The position numbers were made by a program, and so were the translations under genes. The notes under the pieces were generated by a model that saw only the letters and a list, made by a program, of their open reading frames with translations, searched no databases and was not told the origin of the DNA. Shown here one piece after another: positions 32,987 to 41,139 of a stretch of DNA of 44,221 nt (the stretch's first letter is position 1; every line of letters begins with the position of its first letter). Origin of the DNA: Nocardia carnea (GTDB lineage: Bacteria > Actinomycetota > Actinomycetes > Mycobacteriales > Mycobacteriaceae); contig NZ_JARWPM010000453.1 of assembly GCF_029869215.1 (NCBI RefSeq), positions 1 through 44,221 on the forward strand, read 5' to 3'.

Positions 32987-33184
32987 ATGAGCACTGCCCA
33001 CGACCGCGGACCGGTGTTCGACGGGGTGCAGATCGGCCGACCCGCAACGGGTGCGCTCCTCGACGCCGGATACCGGACGCTGGCCGATCTGCCGGAAAAC
33101 CTGGACGATCTGCTGCCGCTGCACGGTGTCGGCCCGCGGGCGGTGCGGCTGCTGGAAGCCGAGCGGCGAGGCCGGCCCGGCTGA
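32987..33184 (+). CDS. Small helix-hairpin-helix protein
   Basis: A 65-residue protein made of a helix-hairpin-helix unit: IGRPATGALLDAGYRTLADLPENLDDLLPLHGVGPRAVRLLEAERR, with the LHGVGPRAV hairpin that contacts DNA backbone in HhH domains. TATTTT (32975-32980) lies 6 nt before the ATG, again a leaderless arrangement. Probable non-specific DNA binding; no partner is suggested by the neighbours. Confidence 0.75.
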   Translation: MSTAHDRGPVFDGVQIGRPATGALLDAGYRTLADLPENLDDLLPLHGVGPRAVRLLEAERRGRPG

Positions 33185-33196
33185 ACCTCGGCCGGG

Positions 33197-33502
33197 TCAG
33201 TCGCACACGCGGCGGCCGAGGTCGGGCCAGGGTGGGCGGCGGAGGATCGCGAGGCTGGTGATCACGGCCGCGAGCAGGCCGATCAGTTCGCCCAGGAGGG
33301 CGATCCGGTTGACATCCACCGTGGGCACCCAGGTCGCGGCGCCGTCGCGTACGACGAAAATTCCGGTCGGCCGCATGGCCGGACCGAGGACGCCGCGGCG
33401 GGCGACGGTGATGACTATCGCTCCATCGGACGTCTCGAAGGGTTCGCCGTAGACCGGCCCGGACTCGGCCGTTGTGAGTCCCAGTCGATCCCGAATCGCC
33501 AT
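33197..33502 (-). CDS. GerW-like (YtfJ-type) small membrane protein
   Basis: A 101-residue protein with an N-terminal GerW-like domain (GPVYGEPFETSDGAIVITVARRG), a short sheet and a C-terminal membrane helix (IALLGELIGLLAAVITSLAIL) followed by a basic tail (RRPPW). GerW proteins were named from sporulation genes but are widespread in non-sporulating actinobacteria, with unknown roles. ATG 33502 is preceded only by arginine-rich, non-coding-like codons. The gene is convergent with the helix-hairpin-helix gene, 12 nt apart. Confidence 0.65.
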   Translation of the reverse strand: MAIRDRLGLTTAESGPVYGEPFETSDGAIVITVARRGVLGPAMRPTGIFVVRDGAATWVPTVDVNRIALLGELIGLLAAVITSLAILRRPPWPDLGRRVCD

Positions 33503-33768
33503 GCGATGCCCCAATCCTCGGCGCTTGTGCCGCCACGATCGTGCCGGTGCTGCGAAGCCTACGGCGGAAGTCCGTCGCGGCACAGCATTTCGCCGGCGGA
33601 CCCGGCAGCGGCAGCGGGCCCTGTGTTCACTGTGGCGGTCGACCTCATTCGGGCCCGAAACCGGGAGAGCCCTGCGGGGTAACAGGTAGGCCGAAAGCAG
33701 ATGCGGTTTGCTCCGCAGCACCCCTCGTGCGCCTCGGCCGAGCTACTCCCACGGGCTCGGGACCACCG

Positions 33769-33984
33769 TCAGGCGGCCCATTTCTCGGGATGCAGATAAT
33801 GCTGGACGATCGCGGTCGCATGACCGTGTCCGAAGCCGTGCCCGGTTTTGAGGAGTTCGACGAGTTCCTTGTGCGACGACAGGCCGGAGTCGCGCAGGGC
33901 GGCTTTCCACTCCTCGATACTGCGGCCGTATTTCGCCTCGATGGCCGGGAAATACGACGCGGGGCCCTTCGACTGTGCCGCCAT
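33769..33984 (-). CDS. DUF4287 small protein
   Basis: A 71-residue protein matching DUF4287: SYFPAIEAKYGRSIEEWKAALRDSG, then HKELVELLKTGHGFGHGHATAIVQHYL. It is probably all helical and cytoplasmic. AAGGAGA is 7 nt before the ATG at 33984. Function unknown; proteins of this type often sit alone or next to AraC-type or DUF1801 genes. Confidence 0.85.
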   Translation of the reverse strand: MAAQSKGPASYFPAIEAKYGRSIEEWKAALRDSGLSSHKELVELLKTGHGFGHGHATAIVQHYLHPEKWAA

Positions 33985-34088
33985 GTTCGGTCTCCTTGTT
34001 CGGTACTACGTTCCACCCATTGGACGGCGTTGCGTGCCGAAACTCGTCGGCAACAGTGTTGTGTCCCGCATCACACGACGGCGGACCC

Positions 34089-35033
34089 TCACTCGTATTG
34101 CCGCACGATAGCCGTCGCCAGCTCACGAATCCGATCGCGCGCCGCGGGCGGGCCGGTCACGACGAAATCGTCCGCGAACTGCAACAGCTGCCGTACATCC
34201 TCGAGCACCCGGCAGGCCACACCGATCCGCACCCGGCCGCCCCGCGCCGCCGACAGCACCGTCAACCGGGTGCCGAGGATGCGGTGCGCCCGTTCCAGCT
34301 GGCCGGCGGTCAACTCACCCTCGACCTGGAGAGCGCCCGCGGTTTCCCACTTGGCGGACAGTTCCGCGGCCACCGCATGCAGGGTGGCGCCGGGCCGCAG
34401 CCGCCGGGGCGTCCGCACCGGGCGCCACCCGGCAACGCGTTCCAGCGAATACAGCCGCGGCCGGCCCAGATGGTCGGCCACGAGATACCAGCGACCCCCT
34501 TTGGCCAGCAATCCGTAGGGGTCGACGAGCTGCCAGGCCGGCTCGGTCTCGTCCGACCGGCGGTAGTTGAGGCGCAACCGGACACCACGCCGCAGGTCGC
34601 CCACGAGTTCCGCGGGACCGATTCCCGCACCGGGCGGCCCGAACCAGGGCCGGTTGTCCGTGGTGACCACCGCATGCACCGGCAGCAGATTCTCCGGCCG
34701 CACGCGCCCCGGCGCCACCTTGCTTCTGGCCCGGCGCCCCTCGCTCGCAGCACCGAGTTGCTCCCGCTGCGCATCGTCGAGCCCGGTCAAGGCGAGATGG
34801 TCGCGTTCGGCCGGAGTGAGCCGGGCCAGGTCCAGTGCGCCGCCGGGCAGCAGCGTCACCCCGCCCCCTCTGCCGCGCCGGATCAGGACCGGAAATCCGG
34901 CCTCCTGTAGCCACTGCAGGTCCCGGAACACCGTCCGCACCGATATCCCCAGTTCCTCGGCCAGTTCGGTGGTGGTGACGGTGGCGCGGGATTGCAGGGC
35001 GATCAGCAGCGAGAAGAAACGGTCGGGCGTCAT
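34089..35033 (-). CDS. WYL-domain (YafY-type) transcriptional regulator
   Basis: A 314-residue regulator with a DeoR-like winged helix (FSLLIALQSRATVTTTELAEELGISVRTVFRDLQWLQEAGFPV, residues 7-49) and a WYL domain (about 140-210, with LLAKGGRWYLVADHLGRPRLYSLERV), then a C-terminal extension. WYL domains sense nucleic-acid or small ligands. It is divergent from a VOC gene (35130) across 96 bp, and the pairing of YafY-type regulators with VOC/DinB-like enzymes is common, so it probably controls that gene. Confidence 0.9.
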   Translation of the reverse strand: MTPDRFFSLLIALQSRATVTTTELAEELGISVRTVFRDLQWLQEAGFPVLIRRGRGGGVTLLPGGALDLARLTPAERDHLALTGLDDAQREQLGAASEGRRARSKVAPGRVRPENLLPVHAVVTTDNRPWFGPPGAGIGPAELVGDLRRGVRLRLNYRRSDETEPAWQLVDPYGLLAKGGRWYLVADHLGRPRLYSLERVAGWRPVRTPRRLRPGATLHAVAAELSAKWETAGALQVEGELTAGQLERAHRILGTRLTVLSAARGGRVRIGVACRVLEDVRQLLQFADDFVVTGPPAARDRIRELATAIVRQYE

Positions 35034-35129
35034 ATCGGAAGATTCTTCCGAAAACCTGCCGGGATCTGTCAGGTTTGGCAGGCAACCTCACGATCGTCCG
35101 ATCCGACGACATGAGGAGAACCGACCCGC

Positions 35130-35492
35130 ATGACCCCGAATATGTTCATCGTCTACGTCAGCGACGCGGCCGCCGCCGCCCGTTTCTACGGCGATCTGTT
35201 CGAGATGACGCCCGTCTTCGAATCGCCGCGCTTCATCGCGTTCGAACTCGGCGGCGGAATCCAGTTCGCCGTCTGGAGCGGTGTACAGGAGAACTTCTCA
35301 TTCGCGGGCCCGCGCACCAGCGAACTCTGCCTGGCGCTCCCCGGCGGCCCCGAGGAGATCGACGGCTGCTACCGGAAGTGGGTCGACAAGGGTGTGAAGG
35401 TCGTCGCCGAACCGTACGACGAAGTCTTCGGCCGCACCTTCCTGGTGGCCGACCCGGATGGCAACCTGATCCGCGTCGCGCCCGTCGACTGA
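35130..35492 (+). CDS. VOC family protein (glyoxalase-like)
   Basis: A 120-residue single VOC module pair: FIVYVSDAAAAARFYGDLFEM at the start, GIQFAVWSG in the first module, and RTFLVADPDGNLIRVAPVD at the end. ATG 35130 is 9 nt after GAGGAGA. The divergent WYL regulator suggests inducible expression. The chemistry (isomerase, dioxygenase or drug binding) is not predictable. Confidence 0.88.
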   Translation: MTPNMFIVYVSDAAAAARFYGDLFEMTPVFESPRFIAFELGGGIQFAVWSGVQENFSFAGPRTSELCLALPGGPEEIDGCYRKWVDKGVKVVAEPYDEVFGRTFLVADPDGNLIRVAPVD

Positions 35493-35636
35493 GACACGCC
35501 CTTCGCTGCGGTCCGCCGTGGACGAGCATTGCCGAGCGAACCCGTTCGGGCAATGCGAGTCCGGCGGCGGCACCGCGCGGGCGGCCGCACCCGGTAGGTG
35601 ATCAGGCAGCCCGCGATGCCCTCGGCTGTGCAGCCC

Positions 35637-36068
35637 TCATCCGAGTACCACGGTGCCGTCCGCTTCGATCCGCCACGCCGGGTTGTGCGCGACCTCCCAG
35701 ACCACACCGTTCGGGTCGGCAACATGGGCGTTGAAAATCCCACCGAATTCGCTGTCCCGCGGTGACTTCAGTACCGTGCCACCCGCGGCGGCCATCGCGT
35801 CCACCGTGCGGACGACCTCATCGCGGCTGCCGACATTGTGCGACAGCGTCATCCCCGATACCGCCGCGCGGTCGGCGCCGTCGGCGATATCGGCGTTGAA
35901 CTTCTCGGCCAGGAAGAACCCGAGCACCATGCCGGGCGCGATTTGGAAGAAGACGATCTCACCCGGCACGTCCATCAGCGGTTCCCAGCCGAGTCCCGCG
36001 ACGTAGAACCGCCGCACCGCATCCAGATCGGGTGTTGCGATCGTGAGGAAATGCGCCTGCTGCTGCAC
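35637..36068 (-). CDS. VOC family protein
   Basis: A 143-residue VOC protein: HFLTIATPDLDAVRRFYVAGLGWEPL opens the first module, MVLGFFLAEKF follows, and FNAHVADPNGVVWEVAHNPAW closes the second. The N-terminal His in LTIATPD context and the Glu in VWEVAHN are in positions where metal ligands occur in the family. ATG 36068. It stands between convergent/divergent neighbours without an obvious operon. Confidence 0.87.
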   Translation of the reverse strand: MQQQAHFLTIATPDLDAVRRFYVAGLGWEPLMDVPGEIVFFQIAPGMVLGFFLAEKFNADIADGADRAAVSGMTLSHNVGSRDEVVRTVDAMAAAGGTVLKSPRDSEFGGIFNAHVADPNGVVWEVAHNPAWRIEADGTVVLG

Positions 36069-36178
36069 GAAGTCTCCCGTCGAACGGTGTTGTCGGCCGC
36101 CGCCAGGTTACCGCTGCCACCACCGGAACAGCGGTGCCGCCCGCACACCGCCGGCCGGTCTGCCCGTTCGGGCTGTGA

Positions 36179-36847
36179 TCAGTTCGGCTTGGAAGCTGTC
36201 GAGATACCCGTCATCGAGCCGATCTCGCGATATTCGGCTCCGGTGAATCCGGCTGCCCGCAGCGCGGGCAGATAGCGCCGGACATCGATCTGCTCAAACG
36301 GGTTGTTGTCACCGTGCCGGTGGGTCGAGCGACCGAAGAGAAAGCGCATCCACGGAGTCGACCGGGCGTCGGCGAGCAGCACCCGACCCCCCGGGCGCAG
36401 CACGCGCCACATCTCGGCGATCGCCGGATCACGCTGGTCCTCGGGAATGTGATGCATGACGAAAGTACACGTGACCACGTCGATGGAGGCATCGGCGAGC
36501 GGCAGTTCCTGCGCCGGGGCCCGCTCGTAGCGATGGTGGGGATGCCTGTCGCGGCGGCGGTTGTACTCGACGGCCGCGGCAGCGGGATCGATACCGCATA
36601 CGCTGCCCTGCGGTCCGACCTGCGCCCCGAGCGCTCGCACGAGTTTTCCCGGGCCGCAGCCGATATCGACGGCGTCGTCGCCCGGCCGGGCTCCACTGGC
36701 CCGGACGAGTTCGGTGAGCAACCGGCGATGCCGGCCGAGAAACCAGACGGTGGTGAACAGGTTGTAGCGACGCATGCCCTCGATGACCAGCCCGGTACCG
36801 GGTGCGTCGACGAACATGGGGTTGCGGGTGCGTTGAGCCGATGTCAT
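36179..36847 (-). CDS. Class I SAM-dependent methyltransferase
   Basis: A 222-residue methyltransferase. SAM-binding motif I is DDAVDIGCGPGKLVRALG (about 55-72), motif II region VCGIDPAAAAVEYN, and motif IV SIDVVTCTFVMHHIPEDQRD with LRPGGRVLLADAR. It is of the small-molecule or lipid methyltransferase type. The frame extends upstream to 37144 but that part is antisense to the divergent tetR gene, so I use ATG 36847. The TetR at 36950 shares the 102-bp intergenic region and probably represses this gene. Confidence 0.88.
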   Translation of the reverse strand: MTSAQRTRNPMFVDAPGTGLVIEGMRRYNLFTTVWFLGRHRRLLTELVRASGARPGDDAVDIGCGPGKLVRALGAQVGPQGSVCGIDPAAAAVEYNRRRDRHPHHRYERAPAQELPLADASIDVVTCTFVMHHIPEDQRDPAIAEMWRVLRPGGRVLLADARSTPWMRFLFGRSTHRHGDNNPFEQIDVRRYLPALRAAGFTGAEYREIGSMTGISTASKPN

Positions 36848-36890
36848 GGGTCGATCGTCGCCGTAGCGACCGCTGCCGACCAGAATCAGA

Positions 36891-36924
36891 TATACAGGAT
36901 TCGTCCGTTTCCGGACAGGTCCGG
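36891..36924 (+). promoter_or_regulatory. Promoter -10 and 14-bp palindrome in the methyltransferase/tetR gap
   Basis: TATACA at 36891-36896 is a good -10 for tetR. Fifteen bases downstream lies the perfect palindrome CCGGAC-AG-GTCCGG (36911-36924), which would fall just after the transcription start, a usual place for a TetR operator. Confidence 0.5.
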
Positions 36925-36949
36925 CCGAACTGTCCATCGAGGGAAGACC

Positions 36950-37510
36950 ATGAGCACTTCCGACCGCCGGGTCCGGCGGACCCGCCACGCCATGCACCGA
37001 GCCCTGATCGAACTGATGATGGAACGGCCCTACGACCGCATCACGGTGAGCGATGTGATCGCGCGGGCGGACGTCGGGCGTTCCACGTTCTATGCCCACT
37101 ACCGGGACAAGGACGATCTGCTCGTGGTGAGTTGCGGCGAGCATCTGCGAGAGGAGATCGCCCGTTCCCCCGACCGGGGACGCTGGGCCCCGGTCCGGGT
37201 ACTGATCGGCCTCGGGGCCCGGTATCCGGACGTGTACGAACCGCTGATCGGGCCCAAGGGATCGGCGACCGCATTACGCGGATACCGCAGCAGTGTGGCA
37301 GCCATCCTGCGCGAACATCTCGACAAGCAACCGGGCCGGCCTGTCGACGATCTCACCGTCACCATGCTGTCCTGGGCGCTCGTCGGCTTGCTGACGGCGG
37401 TCACCGACCGCGCGAATCCCGTCGGCCCCGAGTCTGCGTGGCAGCAATTCGCCGCCCTCTGCGGCGAATTGCTCCCGGCACAGCACGAGCGACCGCCGCA
37501 CCACCCATGA
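36950..37510 (+). CDS. TetR-family transcriptional regulator
   Basis: A 186-residue TetR repressor. The HTH region is RRTRHAMHRALIELMMERPYDRITVSDVIARADVGRSTFYAHYRDKDDLL (about 8-57), textbook for the family. The C-terminal ligand domain is short and helical, ending in a basic/His-rich tail. ATG 36950 has GGGAAG upstream. It is divergent from the methyltransferase gene and may regulate both via the palindrome at 36911. Confidence 0.92.
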   Translation: MSTSDRRVRRTRHAMHRALIELMMERPYDRITVSDVIARADVGRSTFYAHYRDKDDLLVVSCGEHLREEIARSPDRGRWAPVRVLIGLGARYPDVYEPLIGPKGSATALRGYRSSVAAILREHLDKQPGRPVDDLTVTMLSWALVGLLTAVTDRANPVGPESAWQQFAALCGELLPAQHERPPHHP

Positions 37511-37584
37511 CACCGTCGCCGTGAACGGTGTCACCGCGTGGAGGCGGGCCGGTTCCCGTCTTCGCGGGCGCCGGCCGGTGCGGA

Positions 37585-39024
37585 TCAGGCGTCCGTGGTC
37601 ACTCGCTGTGCGAACCCGGCCAGCCGGTCCGGGTGTTCCAGCATGAACGACACATCCCGGAACACCTGCGCAATTTCCTGGTCGGTGACCGTGGCCGCGA
37701 CGATCCGGGCCAGGATTTCCCGCTGCTGCCGCACCGGCTCCGGTACCTCCGCGCCGGTGCGCGCATCGAGCCGTGCGGCGTCGCTACCGGCCGAAACCTG
37801 CCATGCCGCGTCCACCACGACCTGTTGCAGGGCGAAGAAATCACCGGCGGGGACGCCGAGATCCGGCGCGCCGCCGAGATACTCGGCCAGGCAGGCGCTG
37901 TGCAGAGCGGCCGACGTTATGCCCTGTCCGAAGGCCGGGTTGAACGACGCCACCGCGTCACCCACACTCACCAGCCGGGCCGGCATCCCGGCGGCCGAGT
38001 AGTCGCGGCGACGGCTGTCGCCCTGATGGTAGGTGACGATATCGCGGACCACCGCACCCTTCACCGCCTCCGGGAACGGTGCCGGCATACCGGCGCACAG
38101 CTCACGGAAGGTCTCGATATCCCGTGGCGGTTTCACCTCGTCGTGCCCCATCAGCATGACGATCCACCGGCCGTCCTCGACCGCGCCGGTCACCGACAAC
38201 GCGAGGCCCTGGGGGCCGCGCCCCGGCGAGTACTGCACCATGGTCGTGCCCTCGACGAGGTCGCCGTCGGCGCGCTCGCGCTCGAAAAGCGCCGTCGCGT
38301 AGTTGATCCCTGTGTGCAGGCGCAGGAGTTCCGGCCGCTCGAACCCACCGGCCTCGAGCCAGTCGGCGAGCTTGCTGCTGCGCCCCATGGCGTCGACTAC
38401 GAAATCAGCGGCGAGCACGGAGTCGGCACCGCCGGCGTGCAGGCGAACAGCGGCGACCGCACCGTCCGCGAACTCGACCCCGGTCACCCGGGCATGCTCC
38501 ACCCGCACATTCGGCAGTTCCAGCACCTTCGCGCGGATCCGCGCTTCCAGGAACGGGCGGGTCGCCAGGCACAGCGGTTCGTGCTCAGTACGCAGCGTGG
38601 GGTGTTCGTCCAAATACAGCGCGGTAGCGGACGAGTCGGACGCGATGGCCCCCAGCGCATACGCCTCCGCGGTGAAACCCGGAAGCAGCCGCTCGATCAC
38701 CGCCAGCCCGCCGGGCAGCAGCACGTGCACCTGCTGCTCCTGCGGTACCCCGGTCCGCGACGGCACCTCCGTAGCGATATCGTCCCGCTCGACGACCACG
38801 ACCTGTTCCGAGTGGGCGGCCAGAACCCGCGCCGCCAGCAACCCGGCAACACTGCCCCCGAGCACACACGCGGTACCCAGCAGCACGGGAGAATCAGCGG
38901 GAATCTCGGCCCGCAAGAGGCGCTCGAACACGGCGCCGGAAGTTTCGATCACCCGCCCAATAAACCGCACGACCAGGCCGCCCGCAATTCGTCCGACGAT
39001 TATCGGCCGATACGAAACCTCCAC
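37585..39024 (-). CDS. FAD-dependent oxidoreductase (tryptophan-halogenase/monooxygenase-like)
   Basis: A 479-residue flavoprotein. The FAD Rossmann motif is unusual: CVLGGSVAGLLAARVLAAHSEQVVVVERDD (about 53-82), with GGSVAG where GxGxxG is expected; this variant occurs in a known actinobacterial monooxygenase subgroup. Later come FVVDAMGRSS (DG-type motif) and LVSVGDAVASFNPAFGQGITSAALHS (GD motif), confirming FAD binding. About 50 residues before the Rossmann fold are extra, so the true start may be an internal site such as the codons near LLGTACVLGG; I keep 39024 as the longest form. Substrate unknown. Confidence 0.83.
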   Translation of the reverse strand: MEVSYRPIIVGRIAGGLVVRFIGRVIETSGAVFERLLRAEIPADSPVLLGTACVLGGSVAGLLAARVLAAHSEQVVVVERDDIATEVPSRTGVPQEQQVHVLLPGGLAVIERLLPGFTAEAYALGAIASDSSATALYLDEHPTLRTEHEPLCLATRPFLEARIRAKVLELPNVRVEHARVTGVEFADGAVAAVRLHAGGADSVLAADFVVDAMGRSSKLADWLEAGGFERPELLRLHTGINYATALFERERADGDLVEGTTMVQYSPGRGPQGLALSVTGAVEDGRWIVMLMGHDEVKPPRDIETFRELCAGMPAPFPEAVKGAVVRDIVTYHQGDSRRRDYSAAGMPARLVSVGDAVASFNPAFGQGITSAALHSACLAEYLGGAPDLGVPAGDFFALQQVVVDAAWQVSAGSDAARLDARTGAEVPEPVRQQREILARIVAATVTDQEIAQVFRDVSFMLEHPDRLAGFAQRVTTDA

Positions 39025-39085
39025 GCCGCCGATAGTTCATCGAAGATCACTCAGCTCCGAGTCGCAGGCACCATAGCCTTCCTCT

Positions 39086-39526
39086 GTGCAGACAATCCGG
39101 ATCGCCCCGGCCGATCCATACAACGCCGACGTAGCCGAACTGCTGTTCACCGCCATCGGCGGCGACCGGTCTCGCCTCACAGCGGCTACCCGGCACTACC
39201 GCACCGACACGGCGACTGCTCTGATCACCGCGTCGATCGGCGAGACACTTGTGGGCGTGGCCGGTTACGAAACCCGGGCCGACCACATCGTGCTACGACA
39301 CCTCGCGACAGCCGCTTCCCGACGCCGGCGCGGCATCGCCCGCCGGCTCCTGGCGGAGTTGCGCGCCCGCCATCCCGGCCTCGCGGTGATCGCCGAGACC
39401 GCCGACACCGCACTCGGCTTCTATCTCGCCACCGGTTTCACCGCGACATCCCTCGGCGAGAAGTACCCCGGCGTAGAACGCTTCCGCTTGGTGCTCGCCG
39501 ACGCAGTCGGGGTTTCCACCAGTTGA
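39086..39526 (+). CDS. GNAT-family N-acetyltransferase
   Basis: A 146-residue GNAT enzyme. The core is VGVAGYETRADHIVLRHLATAASRRRRGIARRLLAELRARHPG, where RRRRGIARRL is the acetyl-CoA pyrophosphate-binding loop (motif A), followed by FYLATGFTATSLGEKYPG (motif B). GTG 39086 lies 8 nt after CATAGC, so the mRNA may be leaderless. The 3' end overlaps the antisense mmpL remnant. Acceptor unknown. Confidence 0.85.
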   Translation: MQTIRIAPADPYNADVAELLFTAIGGDRSRLTAATRHYRTDTATALITASIGETLVGVAGYETRADHIVLRHLATAASRRRRGIARRLLAELRARHPGLAVIAETADTALGFYLATGFTATSLGEKYPGVERFRLVLADAVGVSTS

Positions 39527-39620
39527 CGTCGCCCATGAGTTTCACGAGCGCGGGAACGAGGAGCATCCGCACGACAGTGGAGTCGATGAGGATGGCCGGC
39601 GCCATACCGGTCCCGCCAAT
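39438..39620 (-). pseudogene. mmpL/RND transporter 3'-remnant
   Basis: The minus strand from 39620 encodes the unmistakable end of an MMPL-family transporter: GTGMAPAILIDSTVVRMLLV, PALVKLMGDVNWWKP, then a basic tail to a TGA at 39438. This is the last transmembrane helix and its DST-VVR signature only; the preceding ~700 residues are absent. The similarity ends sharply near 39620, where a C-rich plus-strand fragment begins. The final ~85 nt overlap the GNAT gene antisense. Confidence 0.75.
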
Positions 39621-39625
39621 CTTTA

Positions 39626-40084
39626 TGCCGCTGGACCCTCCCCATCCTCCCCGACCTCCCCGACGACACCGCCCTATTCACCGAACTCTTCCGCCTCCAC
39701 ATCTCCCTCGTCCTCCCTGGCACCACCCTCGCCCTCCCATCGCCTACCGACCGCTGTGCACACTTCCGCCGCTGGATCCATCTCCCCCACACTCCGTTCC
39801 GCCCTCCGGCCACACCATCCTCGACTCCCTCCGCACCTGCACCGCCCGCACCGGCTGGCTGCACACCCCGCCCCCGGACCACGCCCATGACCTCACCCCG
39901 CCCCCACGAACCCGACCTCCACCTCAGCATCCACCTCCACGACTACGCCGCCTGCCACACCGCCGCGCACCACTTCCTCCACGAATGGCGCACCCACCAC
40001 CGCCCCGACGCCGCCACCGTCGTCCCCGGCCCGCCCACCGGCCTCTCGCGCCTCCCAAACGAACACCTCTACCTTCACCGCTGA
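39626..40084 (+). pseudogene. C-rich, frameshifted fragment of an unknown gene
   Basis: The plus strand here is extremely C-rich and G-poor. Third-codon C bias marks coding in frame 2 (39632 to about 39795: WTLPILPDLPDDTALFTELF), then frame 1 (about 39800-39897: SGHTILDSLRTCTARTGWLH), then frame 2 again (EPDLHLSIHLHDYAACHTAA) to the stop at 40084. Two opposite frame changes, and no start codon upstream, point to a decayed or badly sequenced gene cut off at the mmpL junction. I do not recognise the product; an intact short ORF from ATG 39887 (65 residues) remains. Confidence 0.55.
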
Positions 40085-40293
40085 GCCGACCCTCCTGTGC
40101 CGGCACGATCGTCGAGCTCGTTGTCGATGGACCGGATGCGAGCGGTTCCGCCGATAACGGTTGCGAGAACTCGATCTCCCGGCTGATCACCGGTCACAAA
40201 CCACCGGTCGCCTTCCGATTTGTTTCCGCTGACTTTCCGATTGGATTCGCTTTTGATTCGCTTTCGGACGTATAGTTGCCTAGCAATAAGGAA

Positions 40294-40322
40294 AGCCCCG
40301 GCCACTGGAAGTGACCGGGGCT
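40294..40322 (-). terminator. Intrinsic terminator for the small membrane-protein genes
   Basis: AGCCCCGG (40315-40322 read on minus) pairs with CCGGGGCT (40294-40301), with a further CACT/AGTG pairing inside; on the minus strand the stem is followed by TTCCTTATT. It lies 29 nt after the stop of the 78-residue membrane protein. Rest of 40085-40350: no gene I can support. Confidence 0.7.
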
Positions 40323-40350
40323 GTATCTGACCTTGGTCTGCCAAAGAACG

Positions 40351-40587
40351 TTAGGTCAGAACCGCCTGGCAACCGTCGACTCGGAGACCCGGGTCGACGG
40401 GCTGCTGGTCGTTATGGCATGGAGCCAGCACGACCATCAGCGGTACCAGCAGATTCCCGAGTACGGACACCCCCGTGGTCACCGCGACCGTAACGGCTGC
40501 CGATGCTGCGGCAGTAATAACCGCCGTCACGAGATCCCGCCTTACCCGTCCACCGTTTTCGCGGTCGCCGGGTTTCTTCTCGCTCAT
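40351..40587 (-). CDS. Small single-pass membrane protein
   Basis: A 78-residue protein: charged N-terminus (MSEKKPGDRENGGRVRRD), then one long Ala/Val hydrophobic segment (VTAVITAAASAAVTVAVTTG, running on into VLGNLLVPLMVVLAP), then a short polar tail with two cysteines. AAAGGAA is about 9 nt before ATG 40587, which overlaps the stop of the upstream frame (ATGA); ATG 40596 is the alternative. Function unknown. The terminator at 40294 follows. Confidence 0.6.
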   Translation of the reverse strand: MSEKKPGDRENGGRVRRDLVTAVITAAASAAVTVAVTTGVSVLGNLLVPLMVVLAPCHNDQQPVDPGLRVDGCQAVLT

Positions 40588-40775
40588 ACCTGGCATTTCC
40601 TTTCCGATCTGTCCAGTGCACTCTGGTAGTGCGTCGTTTGGCTACAGATCGGGGAGGACTCGGCGCTGAGCTTCCACAGCCTACGCAACCATCCTCGAAT
40701 CACCCAACCCAGGAATCGAATTCGTGGTACGCCGGTCCAGATATGGCGCGAGAAAGTCGGCTCATCGGCCGCCAC
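40584..40775 (-). CDS. Small ORF coupled to the membrane protein
   Basis: A 63-codon frame with GTG at 40775 and a TGA that overlaps the next ATG (ATGA at 40587). The product has an amphipathic Trp-rich middle (FLGWVIRGWLRRLWKL), possibly membrane-associating. Composition is less clearly coding than its neighbours and no good ribosome site is seen. The overlap is the main reason to list it. Confidence 0.35.
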   Translation of the reverse strand: MAADEPTFSRHIWTGVPRIRFLGWVIRGWLRRLWKLSAESSPICSQTTHYQSALDRSERKCQV

Positions 40776-40818
40776 CTACCGGCCGCGCCGATCCGGCAGC
40801 ATCCCGCGGAGCGATCGG

Positions 40819-41034
40819 TCATCGTCGACGACGTAAAACCAAATAGGGGATTCCGGCCGCAACCACGAAGGGCGCGACGACGGGGACGGTAACCAACAGG
40901 GCCGCGAGAATCGGATATACCGAGTACGGCACTGCAACCGCCGACATTGCCACAACCAGCGCCACTCCGATCTGCCGAACGACAACCAACTGCCAGACGT
41001 CACCTTGTGATCGATCGACCGCCTCATGCCACAC
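40819..41034 (-). CDS. Small two-helix membrane protein, start uncertain
   Basis: At least 71 residues from GTG 41034: a polar N-terminus, then IGVALVVAMSAVAVPYSVYP and LVTVPVVAPFVVAAGIPYLVL as two membrane helices, ending RRRR. The same frame is open back to the TAG of the PIN-toxin gene (41140) and reads convincingly as protein (TTTAWQNEDGSVRVDSPDCP, then VHDLISGVWHE), but contains no ATG, GTG or TTG. The real protein may therefore be about 100 residues with an unusual start, or a start codon has been lost. Confidence 0.55.
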   Translation of the reverse strand: MWHEAVDRSQGDVWQLVVVRQIGVALVVAMSAVAVPYSVYPILAALLVTVPVVAPFVVAAGIPYLVLRRRR

Positions 41035-41139
41035 CCCGGAGATAAGGTCATGGACGGGACAGTCGGGCGAATCGACTCGGACCGATCCGTCCTCGTTCTG
41101 CCACGCAGTCGTGGTCGATACCCGCGCCGAAAGCGGTCG

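Noticed and set aside
37528..40275. Plus-strand 915-codon frame
   Set aside because: Antisense of the FAD oxidoreductase running on into the C-rich fragment; translation is Arg/Pro/His low complexity.
40075..40344. Minus-strand 89-codon frame near the terminator
   Set aside because: Part of it (DRWFVTGDQPGDRVLATVIG) looks coding, but the frame starts upstream of and reads through a strong terminator and has no suitable start; not supported as a gene.
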